A stretch of 64,000 bases of DNA, taken from Pyrocephalus nanus. Lineage: Eukaryota; Chordata; Aves; Passeriformes; Tyrannidae. Positions 12,606 to 24,380 of the stretch are shown here, piece after piece (the first letter of the stretch is position 1; each line of letters opens with the position of its first letter). The translations under genes were made by a program, and so were the position numbers. The stretch spans positions 13,999,226-14,063,225 of the forward strand of contig CM076261.1 in NCBI GenBank assembly GCA_038380795.1. Direction: 5' to 3'. The notes beneath the pieces are model-generated. The model was not told the DNA's origin and did not search any database. It saw only the letters and a list, made by a program, of their open reading frames with translations.

Positions 12606-13166
12606 TGTCATGGTTTAACCCCAGCCAGCAACCAAGCCACACACAGTCACTTGCTCCCTCCTGCCTTTTGTGGATGGGAGAGAGAACTGGAAGGGTAAAA
12701 GTGAGAAAACTCCTGGGGTGAGATAAAGACAGTTTAGTAGGGAAAGCAAAAACCAAACTCAAGCAAAGCAAACCAAGGAATTCATTCAACACTTCCCAGG
12801 GCAGGCAGGTGATCAGGCATCCCCAGGAAAGCTGGGCTCCATCTCCATAATGGTGACATGGGGAGACAAACACCATCACTTCGAATGTTCCCCTGTTCTT
12901 TCTTCTTCCCCACAGTTTTTGTTGCTGAACATGAACCCCTTTGGTCATTTGGGGTCAGCTGTTCTGGCTATGTCCCCTCCCAGCTCATTTTGCACTCCAA
13001 GACTCCTCGCTGGTAGAGTGGGGTGAGGAGCAGAAAAGGCCATGACTCTGTATAATCACTTTTCAGTAATAACAAAAACATCTCTGTGTTATTAACACTG
13101 TTTCCAATCAGCCCCATACTGTTTACCATGAAGAAAATAAATTCTACACCAGCCAAAATGAGCACA
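12606..13166 (-). mobile_element. Solo LTR of an avian ERVL-like endogenous retrovirus
   Basis: On the plus strand the block opens with TGTCATGGTTTAACCCCAGC and closes near 13166 with GAGCACA. This is the reverse complement of the avian LTR family that starts TGTCCTAGTTTCAGCTGGG. Family landmarks in order are GAGATAAAGACAGTTTA (R/U5 side, about 12720), GGGGTCAGCTGTTCTGGCTATG (about 12950) and the GTTATTAACACTGTTTCC stretch (about 13088). The flanking pentamers AAATG (12601-12605) and CAATG (13167-13171) match at 4 of 5 bases, consistent with the 5-bp target duplication usual in ERVL. The usual poly(A) signal reads ACTAAA on the element strand, and the TATA region (near 12910-12930) is disrupted. 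No gag, pol or env lies beside it, so it is a solo LTR left by LTR-LTR recombination. Open frames inside it are chance. Confidence 0.92.
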
Positions 13167-14079
13167 CAATGACTGCAACAACCTAAGGCTAAATTAACAT
13201 CAAATACCTTCGCATTGAGAATGTTACTCGTATATATTTGCTTTTTTCTAAAAAATTGTAATTAAAGGAAAAAAAGAGAAAACTAATTGCCCCCACTAAA
13301 TCTGCCACTTATTATTGGAGTTTTTTAAAATTCTTTTCTATAAGTTCAACTTTAGAAATCTGCAGAGTGCTGTAATTACATCAAGACAGGAGAAAGTCCT
13401 GCATAGCAATACATTTCAGTCTAAAACCACACCTCCAGAATACTGATGCAGAGGAAAAATAAGAACAAGAAAACAAATATGCCAATATTACATACTGATG
13501 CAAGTCCCCTTGGTGGGCTATACGATACTACTTCATGAATAAAGATGGAGTAAACTACATTTGTAGCATAATAAGAAAAGGTAATTAGTGCCATCTATTC
13601 ACTGCAGTTAGAATTTGACTAGAACAATTTGATTACTTTTATCACATTTTAAACTTTGAGTAAGATTTTCAGCTCTGTAATCCAGTTAGTGGTAAAGTGT
13701 GGAGAATATAAGTCAGCTTCTCAATATGATTGATGAGTATATGCTGTGCAGGAAAGGAGCTGAAAAAAAATACAGAGCTCATAATATAGACAGTCTGCTT
13801 GCTTTAAAGCAAATATCTTCTAAATCAGTTTGAATCCTTCAGCATGACTAAAATATAAGCTTAGTATCTTCTCTGAAAAAACAGGAAATGGAAAACTATT
13901 CATAGGAAAGAGGAGCCCTTTTTTTGGTTTGAACTTAACACATGATCTTTCAGATATGAATGTATTATTTATATTTTGTTAAATCCCACATATTGCTGGG
14001 AATTAGGCTTTACTCATGCTGGGTCTTTTACAAACACAGAAATAATTACAGTTATAGACTGTTTCAAATTCAGATATAA
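13167..14079. other. Unique AT-rich noncoding DNA
   Basis: Downstream of the LTR, no repeat, exon or motif is recognised. Confidence 0.45.
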
Positions 14080-14660
14080 ATTTATCGGCTAAAGGTTGAG
14101 TGATAACACCCTGAGACAATGACAAGCAAAGGGATTTAAATGCCCAGAACCAGACCTTCATTTTCATGGTAGCAAAGTGGCCTCCATAAAGTGAGACACA
14201 GAGTTTGTAGTGAGGACAGGTTATCAGCCTGCACTAACCAGAACCCCTAGTAGTACTCCTATAGAGACGCTATAAGGTTAGAAGTTCATTTGTTGCCTCT
14301 TCTCCTGAGAGCTAGAAGGCAACCCCATCCGGATCCACAAATTGCTCTCAAGTAATAATAGCAAAAGCAAGCAGACAAGCTCCTCAATCCCTTTAAAAGA
14401 GGGGTGCCATTTAACTCCCTGCCCACTGCACACTTGTAATTCAGGAGAAATTACTTGTTCCCATTAACTAATAATGATCCAGGCCCCATCAAGAGGGGAA
14501 TGTTTTTCAGTCAGAAGATTTTGTCATCCTGATGTGTGCTTAACATGCTTTCAAGCTTCTTGTTTTAGCTTCCTGCAAAATTAAGGTTTTTTAAGGACTT
14601 TATTATCATGGTGATGACAACGTGAGAGCTTTTGATTGTTGTATTCTAACAAAGAGGATT
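14080..14660. other. Candidate conserved noncoding block (texture only)
   Basis: This stretch is less A/T-biased than its flanks. It lacks simple repeats and known transposon sequence, and has dense higher-complexity words such as TATTATCATGGTGATGACAA (about 14601) and TAATGATCCAGGCCCCATCA (about 14470). In vertebrate gene deserts such blocks are sometimes conserved enhancers. Conservation cannot be seen from one sequence, so this is a guess from texture only. No open frame supports an exon. Confidence 0.15.
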
Positions 14661-16560
14661 TTTCTATTGATGAAAACAGGGAAGCTTTTCCTAGATTACA
14701 AAATAACTACTTATATTGCATCCTGTAAAGAATAATCATACCGTTTTCTGATATTATTTTTTCGATAAACATTTATGTGGTGTGTAGTTTTGCTCTGATG
14801 ATATAGCTTTATGTGCCAGAATACAAATTATGTTTCTTTATAAATTATTTAAAATGCTGTGGGATTACTCTCTCTATATTTAACTTCCACCCACAGTGTT
14901 TTGAGGACTTCTTTATGACAAGAATTTTCTTCTTTTTTTGTAAATGTTCCTGAATATGAGGACTTATATTTTTCCTGTCATTTTCCCTGGTATTCTGTAA
15001 TTTTTCTTTCAGAAATATAAGCCTATAATAAAATGGCTGTAAGTGCCAGGAACTGTCTAGGGTTGCAATGTAGGAAACTAAATGACAGAATTTAAATAAA
15101 ATCTTTTTTTTTGATAAAAATGTTGCCTTAACAATACTCCAAATCTGCAGTTTCAGGTTTAAGTATATCCAACTGCAGATATCCTTATTTCCATGACAGG
15201 TGCTTTGGTCAGTCCTGTCATACCTAACACTGGGTGTTCAATTCATCCAGTGCTTTGATTATTTTGGAACACAGAGAATATACATACCTACTTTGAAGAG
15301 ATAGTTAAATAAGTTACGCATTTGTTAACATTATTATCCATTAAAGGATTTTAATGCAATTTTCAAAATATAGAAAAAAAAAGTACTACTCCATTAGTAG
15401 ATGACAGTTGCTTCCTTTTTGGCATAGAAATACTGAAGGCCAGAATAATTTAATTGACAGGTCTAAAACCCCAGAGGAAATATGAAAAACTCATAGTAAA
15501 AGGAAAACTTAAAACTCCACCCTTTAACTTAAGTATGTTAGATCCGAGCATTTCATAACGCTAAATCATTTTATCATACGGTTCCCCTGCAAGGTGAGAG
15601 TATCATTACCCCTGATTTACAGATTAAAAAATAACATATGTGATTTAGATGAAATGAGCTGAAAACCTGAACTAAAAATTAGATCTTCCAAACTGTTGCA
15701 CTTTTACCTTTTATGTCTGGAAGAGTCTGATGATGTTTGTTCACTTTTTGCTCTGATCTTAATTTCTTTTCTCTGTTAAAAAATAATTATTTTCAACTAT
15801 ATGGAGAGGATGCAAAGACAGTCATCTCATAGTATTTTCTGGAGAGAGGAACACAATAGCAGGCTAACTATTCAGCAAAAAAAGCAACTACCTCTTTCTG
15901 GCTTAACACATATTTCACTACAGAAGATTCTGGGTGTGGACCCTACATAACTCTACCTGAGGAGAGCATCTGAGCTCAGAAGAGACAGATTGTAAAACAG
16001 TTCCTTTGTCTCTAAATCTCTATGGTCAGACTATCTACAAATATCTTTTTCCCTCGATCAAGTATACTGGTTTTGTGCAACATTCCAGTGGCTTTTGGAA
16101 CAGATTGAAGGGGATAGACAGCCAAAATTTAGGTGCACAACTGCAGGACAAAATTATGGAAGTGCTTCTGTAAGTATCCCTCTGTGGCAGGATATTTAAT
16201 CTGTTCTAATCTGCTGGTGGTCCTTTTGGCAAACTTCAAGACTTACAAACTGGTTGGCTGAGACACAAACCAGTTCTCTCCTTTTTTTTCTTTTTTTTTT
16301 ACTTTTCTTAAAAAAAGCCCTTGCCAGTGAATACAGGACAGAAACTACTACTAACTCTCCATATGACCTCAGACAGGTCATATTAGCACAGAGCCTTTCC
16401 TCTTTTTATTAATCAGATTTTCTACTTCTCTCAAATATTAATATAGAAAAAAATATGCAGCCTTTAATACTGAATTAATGTTTGAAATACTCCTGAGCAT
16501 TAAGGCATTGCTCTGATAGCTTCAAGGTATAGTTACTGCAAAAATGAGAAAATGTCGATT
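14661..16560. other. Unique AT-rich noncoding DNA
   Basis: Nothing is recognised apart from short T runs (14931-14939 and near 16290). Confidence 0.45.
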
Positions 16561-16800
16561 AGCATAATGTAAGTCAACAGAGCATGTGATATGGCAGGGA
16601 AATGAGTAACAGTGTAGGGGGTGTCAGGATCAAAAGAACCCCAGTAGGCAGCATTACCCCCCATTCCTTATCAGAATGGCCCACAGGGCTGCAGAGGGAG
16701 CCATCATTGGAGTGGATCTCAGGAGAACTTGGTGTGCACCTGCGAACTAATGCAGTTGGCTGCAATTGGATTAACTAGGTAAACCATGCAAGATCTGTGT
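16561..16800. other. GC-elevated patch of unknown origin
   Basis: From about 16600 to 16770 the G+C content rises above the surroundings (for example GGGGGTGTCAGGATC near 16617 and CAGGGCTGCAGAGGGAGCC near 16684). I do not recognise a CR1 or LTR here. A 63-codon minus-strand frame lies inside it and has no domain. It may be an old unclassified repeat or unique sequence. Confidence 0.3.
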
Positions 16801-18640
16801 GTGTATGTTACAGATTACATTGTATGATTTTGTCTGAAAAGTGATGTTACCTCCCACTGCATCTTCACTGGGATCACCCTGGAAAAGGTCTATTCCATTG
16901 GGCTTTCCATATACTTCAAATAAAGTCAAGGACAGTCTGTATGGAGTATAGTTAAAAAAATTATCTGACAGGTGGAAACACTTCCTACAGTCAGAGACCC
17001 CAAAATGTCAGTCTTTCAATCTTACCTTTTTTTTTTCTTTTACTTTAACAACAACAAAATTTACAAATTATTTGCTATCAAGTGTACGAATGCCTTTGTA
17101 GGAAGAAAGTTTGGTGGTTTTTTTTGCAGATAAGGATGCAATACATAGCAGAGTGCCATATAGTAAGCAAGCAGTATGATGGGGTACTGGGAACACGCCC
17201 GGATTAGTTAGATCTGTGGAGAAGATAAGACCAGCTTGGGCAGATTATTTCATTGCCACAGCTATACTGTGCATTTGCACATGTCTAGATTCTGTGGATA
17301 TGCCGTTATGAACTAGAATTACAGGATAGAAATATAGAGTACCTGCTGAAGAGGATAGCACTCTACCGTTACTTTTTATATTATTCAGTTGTTTCACTGG
17401 GATACGTGTTTCGGTGTTCCTTCTGAAGGTTCTATTTTAAACTTGATGGGAAGAAAAATAGGCCCTGAATCTGATTCTGTTCAACACATCAGAGCAATGG
17501 ACACTTACTGTAGTCACTGTTATCTGTGCAACAGCACCATTTAATGAGCAAGGCATTTCCCCCACCTTGTTTGGGCTATACATATGAACAAGAAAAAAAC
17601 CTTTGGAAGTCAGATTGAAAAGGAAAATGTTACAGTAGCTCTTGAGAAATAGAATGATCATATATTTCGTAAGATATTTCTTAAATACAGAAGATACAAT
17701 GAGAAACATAGGGACTCATCAAAGCAGGGAAAGAAAGACACAATTGAGGATAAAGTTGTCTACCATGAATATAGAGAAAAAGGAAAGCAATTAATAATTT
17801 TCTGGAAGCAGTGAAAGTGCTTTAGGGATGTATCTGAAAAAATGGGAAGGGATATGAGCTTAGAGAAATCCAGAACAAAAGCAGGAGAAGTTATATATTC
17901 AAGTCGAAAAGTAGAATTAGAACTTATTACAATTCTCCCTAATTCTACTAATATTTTCATCTCTGTTCAATATTGTGTAAAGTCCCATACAGAAGCGTAT
18001 TTAATCTATCTGTAGAGACCTAGAGAATCTCACATTCTCCTCCCTACCCCAGGACACACTATTATCTGAGAAATTGTCATTAGACCTTGGCGAGCTTCAC
18101 CTGCACCAGGCCCCTCTTTAGCTTAGCAGGGTGATCACGCTGTCATATTGGGGTTTTTAATCAGAAAAAGTCAGTATTATAATTCTCGTTCCTATGTAGT
18201 TTCCTATCATCACTAATACCAGGTTTCCTGGTTATTAATATTCAGAAATAAGTTCTTACTTCTCTCAGAAATAAATATTATTAATCTCTGTCCACTGTTG
18301 CAGATCCTCAGTGTGTACAGGAAGTGCATGCTATGCATCAAAAAGTGCAAACTTTAATTAACATTCTTTCATCAGTCCCACTGGGTTTAATACGTTTAGA
18401 TTATTAATAAAATTAGAGAAATGCTGCAATTCATCTTGGCTTTCTAGGAAGCTCTATCTAAGCCAAATGCTTTAGGCTGGAACAAACAATATCACTGCAG
18501 ATCAAAAGACTTGAATTCGCCTTTGGGATTTACACAGACTACTCATTTAGTGCAGATTGAGGTCATATGTGTGACTGCATAATCATTGGTGCAATAGAAT
18601 AATTCTTGTATGCTACACTGTCTTTCCTATTCTTTTACAA
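16801..18640. other. Unique AT-rich noncoding DNA
   Basis: No repeat family or exon is recognised. A 90-codon minus-strand frame at 17437-17709 has no recognisable domain. Confidence 0.45.
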
Positions 18641-18712
18641 ACTCACAGAATGGCACAAGCTGGAAGGGACCTCTGGAGGTCTTCTGGCCCGAATGCCCTG
18701 ATGGAGGCAGAA
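18641..18712 (-). mobile_element. CR1 LINE 3' UTR scrap
   Basis: CACAGAATGGCACAAGCTGG followed by AAGGGACCTCTGGAGGTCTT and TCTGGCCCGAATGCCC is the reverse complement of the CR1 3' UTR and first terminal octamer. Only about 70 bp is recognisable. Beyond 18712 the similarity fades. A 137-codon minus-strand open frame (18635-19048) overlaps this scrap; it has no domain and is taken to be chance. Confidence 0.75.
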
Positions 18713-20286
18713 GATCAGAAAAGCTTTTTGTGGAAGAGGGAAGTAGAAAGATTGCTTTAAAATCTCCTTAAAAGAAATAAGGCATGATTTGCAGAGAAAA
18801 AGCATAACTGAAAACGAGATGGCTTTTATACATGGGGCACAGATTTGCCATAAGAACCCACAGGTCTGCAGCCAGTGTGAAACACAGGTAAAACAGCAGT
18901 GGCACAGATTTGGGGGCACATGCTGTATTTGATGCAAACAGTAATGGACAAATGAATCAGTTTTAAAAAGATGCAACTTCAAAAAGATAACCAAATGTCT
19001 CTGCTGCACCACTGAGACCCTGAACCTATATTTTACAAAGATGTTCATACTGTAACCTCACTTCTGACAGAATAACTAGGTAAGTCACAGTTGTTGCTGA
19101 GGTGGGAGTTTTTCCCACATCCTTTCTCCAACAAAAGCCTGCAAATCCATTTCTGTAAATGTTCCAGATACAAATCTTCATGATACAGACAGAAATGAGA
19201 TTATCTGAGTCCTGATTCAATCCTTTAATCAACCTGAGTTCATTAAAGCGGAAAGATCAGATATTAACTTTTTACATTCCCTTCCCACTAAGTTCAAGCA
19301 TTCAGTGCACTACTTTAAATCTTTTGTATCATTATACACAAATTATCCTAAGAGAATATTATTAAGGATTCAAATGTTACTTATGTGTATAAGTATGGAT
19401 GGCTTTGCTGTCACCTAGAAATCAGTTTCTGGGAGAGGCCTATGGCATACTTTAAAGGAAGAGCAAAAGCCCAGGAGAAGAAAATGGTGATATTTTTACT
19501 CCAGTGAGCAACTACATGTAAGTGTCACATTTTCTAAACCAGAGGTGCTAGTATTGTCCTCAACACCCTGAGCTGCAAATGTCAAGCATATAAGCCCACT
19601 TTGTATTTAGCAGAATAAACTGCAAAGAGTTTAAAGAGTTCCATACATTTTATCACAGGTAAAAAATAAAACAACAAAAAACCTAAAAACTTAATCTTGC
19701 TTTTGTTGTAAATTTGGACATGGGAATAAAATTAAATTGATGTCTAATATGTCTAAAATAGAGACAATAACACCTCAGAAATTGGAATTTTTTTTCTCAT
19801 AATTTTTATTTCCATGTGACATTGAAAAAAAAATTTCTAGCTATTTTAACATAGCTAAAATTTCATTTTCTTCATAAACTTTAAAAAAACCTAACACTTC
19901 CTCTGGAATAGCAGTGATTAATATGACTAGTCACAGATGTCTCAAGTTATATAGAAGTTACAAATAACATAAAGGGAGGGAAATTAGGACTGCTCTAAAA
20001 ATCAAATATACATTAACAAAACAGTCTGTAAATATGAGAAGTATTAGTGCTAAAAATATCTCAACTGCTTTAAATAAAACAGGCCTTCACTTTTACTAAT
20101 TTCCTCCATATTTAGTTTCTGCATATACTTTTGTATTATTGTGGAATAAGAGCCACAAATAATTCAACACATGATGTTTGAGTAGAGAAAAGCTGTTGTC
20201 TTCCACTCTAGTAAAAATCCAAACACAACAACAACAAACCCTATGGTGCACTCATCTGAACTGATAGATGAAGGTAGAATTTCACC
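18713..20286. other. Unique AT-rich noncoding DNA
   Basis: No gene or known repeat is recognised. The 19.7-20.1 kb part is strongly A/T-rich with several short homopolymers. Confidence 0.45.
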
Positions 20287-20304
20287 TTTTTTTTTTTTTT
20301 TTTT
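20287..20304. repeat. T18 homopolymer
   Basis: Eighteen consecutive T. No LINE or SINE body is recognised on either side. Confidence 0.9.
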
Positions 20305-20996
20305 CCTGTGAACCGTAATGTTAAAACAATTCAGCATAGATAAATCAGCCAAGTAAGACTTTTTTAGAACCAGGTCTTTCTTGGCAGATACTTCGTCTCA
20401 TCCTGTCAAATCTCTATCAGCATTAGAGCTGCATATCTGGGAAAAGAAATTTTATAAAGTAATCAGTGGTTTTCAGGGTTAATGATGATGGTACATATCT
20501 TGGGTACATATCTTTGGCTTTATCATAAATCAAAACAAAACTTGCAAGTTTTGTAGATTTCCGAAGTATATTCTGTTAGTCTAATAAGAAAATGCCTAAA
20601 CTTATTTTGTTTCATGCTCTCAGAAATCACTTGACCCTGTGAATGTAAAAAAAACCCAACATATGTTTTGGTCTGCCCATGTCTTGCATGACCATGAAAG
20701 CTGTGAACATGTGAAATAAGATTAGTAGTCTCCACAATCAATGCTTACATTTTGTGGCAGCAATTTTCATTAATATATCTTAAATACTTCCAACTGAATC
20801 TTTCTTTCTAGGAAAAAGAAATACTCCTGGCTTTCTGGGGTTTCATGTAGCACCCAGGTGTTTGGGGGGTTACACTCCTTATTTTATTACAAACACTGAA
20901 TTCACCCATCTCAGGGTTTTCTTTGTGTTGAGTTTTTCTTGTATTGCCACAGCAGATTATTGTAATACTATTGATATGTCTCTAGTCTTTAATGAG
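20305..20996. other. Unique noncoding DNA with a 12-bp direct repeat
   Basis: GGTACATATCTT occurs at 20490-20501 and again at 20503-20514, a local slippage-type duplication. Nothing else is recognised. Confidence 0.5.
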
Positions 20997-21033
20997 AATA
21001 TATATTATTTATATATATATTACATATATAAAA
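20997..21033. repeat. (AT)n-type low-complexity tract
   Basis: An imperfect TA-dinucleotide run with few interruptions. It is AT-rich simple sequence and easily melted. Confidence 0.8.
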
Positions 21034-23497
21034 TAAGTACCTGAGGTTTAAAAAATTCCCTTATTAAAAAATTATTTCACTTTGCACACATCTCTAAAAA
21101 TAGTGTACTATATTACTGTCTCAGCATATTGTTTCTGGTAACAGATGCTATCTTTAAATAAGCAAATAAATAAATAGGCAAGGACAAGTACACACCAAAA
21201 TCCCCTGCAATTTAAGGCTATCTCATTATGGTACTCGTTATTTCAACTAAACATTTCCTCATAAAAGTGTTTCCCTATTTCCCCATTTGTTCATTCAAAG
21301 GTATTAATTTAAGCGAATACTGGACTCAAGTAATTCCTCATCTACTTAAAATGAAGGAACCTAAAATATTATCACAAAAATAACAACATTATATCCTTTA
21401 TCAAAACTTTAGATTTAAAATCCTAGTTTTCGATTACTGCTGCTAATGAATTTCATGAAAATAAAACACTGTATCTTTCACTGAGTTGAAAGTAGTTTGG
21501 AAATTTCCTTTATTCAAACAATACAGAAATAATTTATCTTAATTTTACACAAAAGTGCACAGTAAATTTAAATTGGTTTTATCCAGTACTTTTAATTAAT
21601 TTTTTTTTCATTTTTTTAGGTATGAGCTGTGACTTTTACATGTTTGTAAATTATGAAAATAGTTCTTTGTTTGATTTACAAAAGACAAAATATTGTCTTT
21701 ATTTCTTCATGTCTAAAAAAATGCCTTATTTGTTGCATTTATGTCTGTAAGACAGAGAGCATCAATAATATTATTTTATAAAGTAAATACACATAAATAT
21801 ATTTTGATGTGATAACAAACACTTAATAAGATGAATGTGTTGGAACTGCAGATTAGAATCACAAAAATGTTACCAAAACTTTCTCAACTCTTACTTCTTC
21901 CTCATCTCAGGTACCAGCTACCTCCAGTAAAGACCAGAGTTGTGTAATAAAACAAAGACATCTTTAATTATACAAGGAAATCAAATAAAAATAAATCCCA
22001 AAAGGAAAACTCCAGGGTAATCCAAGAGATAATCTAATTACAAAGGAGACTAAGTTATTAAAAGTGAAGTATTTTGGTAATAAAGAATAATTAAGAAGCA
22101 AGCAGATAAACACAGCTCTTATTTCTGTCAGAAAGCAAAACTTTATTGATGAAAATAACAGAATGAGCCTGTCTCCATGCTCATGTAAAAAAAAAAAAAA
22201 GGCTGAAAATAGGTAATTAGATATAGGAATAGAATAGTTTCAGATTATTGACATTTCATTTTATTATTTATTTTCTTTCTTTTAAGTCAAAAGAGTGTAT
22301 AGAATTTACATGCGAATATATTTGCTAGACTCCCTCCATTACCTAACAAAGGACTCTTGCACAATTCTTCCTGCACTTAATAAAGAACCAGATGGTCATT
22401 TGAAGTCAGAGGGACTGAATTAATTTTCACACCTGCTTCATAGAAGTTCCTCTCTTTTATACTGCTACATAGCACACAGATTGAATTCCAAAGAAAAAGT
22501 TTGTCCTAGAAGAGTGCTGAGTGGGGAAAGGGAAGGAAAAACAGCCCAAACAGTTTGCTTTTTTTCTCCTGAGGTTGAGTTGAACTCTTTTCCTACACTG
22601 AGTTTCTGTCAAGTAGATTCCATCCTTAACTTCAGTGAAATCAGATTGACTTTGGGTGATATTAGGTGACATATATGACTGCAAATAATTAATTTGCCTT
22701 ATACTACTGCTCAATATTAGAAGTCCGGTGTTTTGTTGCATCTTTGGAACTCATTTTCTAGAATCTGTATATTTATTTTTCTATAACTAATAAGGTTATT
22801 TATCAGAAATCTCCCAGTAATTATTTCTTTTGACAATATAAAGCTAACACTTTCCTTTCAGATATACTTTGCAGCTACAGTGAGGACCTCACACCTTTTT
22901 TTGGTGCTAAGCAACAAAGTAAGCAAGTAGTAGCAGCTCCAAACATGACTTCTAATTTTGCAGTGTCCTCAGTCTGTTGTTACTTGAACATGGGATTTAG
23001 TATTTCATCATCAGTTATTTAGGCACCCATAAAGTTAAACCAAACACTAAAGTACAGAACTTCCAGTAGGTAAGCATAAGAGTCATCAGTATACCTTTTA
23101 CTAACTCACCTGAAAGACTTTCTTGTGTAAATGATGTGACCTGCATTATTACACCAATGCAATTGCACTAGCAGCATTTCCTGTTGATGCTGTCAAATGG
23201 TTCTTAAGAGAGTAAGGACAGCTGCACAACTTCTAGGCCTATAAAACAACAAGAAAAGAAACAAAAATACTGCTAAGGCTTTTACATCTTTTAACAACAT
23301 ATACTGGCTGTGAGTTGCAGTATATTTTACAGTCTTAATAAACTAATTGACACCATTGACTATTAGATTAGCTTGAAAATAATGATTTTCAATAGCTTTT
23401 GAAAGCCTGGTAGACACACTTGGTAGAAGATTCAGGAACAGAGATCAAAAAATGAGGAAACCTGTGGCTATCTTTGCATTTTCTGTTCTTCTACATT
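21034..23497. other. Unique AT-rich noncoding DNA
   Basis: No repeat family or exon is recognised. An A14 run lies near 22188. Two overlapping open frames on opposite strands near 22460-22740 (62 and 94 codons) have no recognisable domain. Confidence 0.45.
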
Positions 23498-23532
23498 AAA
23501 AAACAAACAAACAAACAAACAAAAATAAAAAA
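23498..23532. repeat. (CAAA)n microsatellite
   Basis: Six CAAA units flanked by A runs. Tetranucleotide A-rich repeats like this one recur at 50458 and 63596 in this window. Confidence 0.9.
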
Positions 23533-24096
23533 TGCCCTGTTCTCACCACTGATTTGCTGCAAGACTCTGGGAGGAGAGTTATATACCCTACTGTGTTTTA
23601 GTGCATCCGTGTCTTGACATTAATGATTTGTTTAATATAGACTTTCCTTTGTACATCCTATTCTGATGGGTGCTGTGGCCAGCACTAGGTTTATAGTTAG
23701 GAAGTAAACTGCTTTTTTTCTGTAACTGTTACAAATGTGCTAGAAATCCCTTGCCTTCTTGCATTTCCACACATAAATAGAGCTTTTAGGTATAGACTAC
23801 AAATGGCACTGGAGTCAAATTCTTTTTTAGATAACTCTCTCCTTCCTTACAACTGTACAATGCTTTGCTAATCTGTCTCGCATCTCTTTCCATGAGAGTG
23901 TTCTTTACTAAACTTTTATGAAATAAGAGCATAGATCCAGTAGCATCTAGGTAGCATAATGCATATTGCATATGAATTTTGAGCTGTTTGGGAAATCATT
24001 ATTTAAGAAGATCATTGGATGGAATGTTCCATGTGAAAACTGGAACTTAAAATGTTGCTGATTTTGAACTTTCATCAAATGAATAGATGTGAGCAG

Positions 24097-24101
<5 letters not shown>
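23533..24101. other. Unique noncoding DNA
   Basis: No feature is recognised. Confidence 0.45.

Positions 24102-24135
<34 letters not shown>
24102..24135. repeat. A34 homopolymer
   Basis: Thirty-four consecutive A, the longest homopolymer in the window. If it were the tail of a retrocopy, a gene- or LINE-derived body would be expected just upstream (23.5-24.1 kb), and none is recognised. Length in any assembly of such a run is unreliable. Confidence 0.92.
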
Positions 24136-24138
<3 letters not shown>

Positions 24139-24331
24139 TTTTGTTCCCAAAACTTTGATCTCAATACTGTGTTAAAGAGTTAACCATACTCAAAAAGTTT
24201 GCACCAGCAAGCCTCTCTCCAAGTCTAAAAGGGGAAAATATGACTACCACCTGAAAACAAAAGTGTGATTTCTTTGCATTTCCTGAAGAATTTCTATTTA
24301 AAGAAAGAACATTTCAAGAAATCAAGTCAGG
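24136..24331. other. Unique noncoding DNA
   Basis: No feature is recognised. Confidence 0.4.
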
Positions 24332-24380
24332 TAAAATGAAGAAAATGAAGAAAATAAAAAAGAAAGGAGAAGAAAAAAAG
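24332..24380. repeat. Purine-rich (GAAAA)n-like tract
   Basis: Degenerate GAAGAAAAT words grade into AAAGAAAGGAGAAGAAAAAAAG. It is low-complexity polypurine on the plus strand. Confidence 0.8.

Noticed and set aside
12598..12948. 116-codon minus-strand open frame
   Set aside because: It lies inside a solo LTR, and LTRs of this family have no coding function.
18635..19048. 137-codon open frame on the minus strand, the longest in the window
   Set aside because: Its C-terminal end is a CR1 3' UTR scrap in reverse, the rest has no recognisable domain, and the length is within chance expectation for AT-rich DNA.
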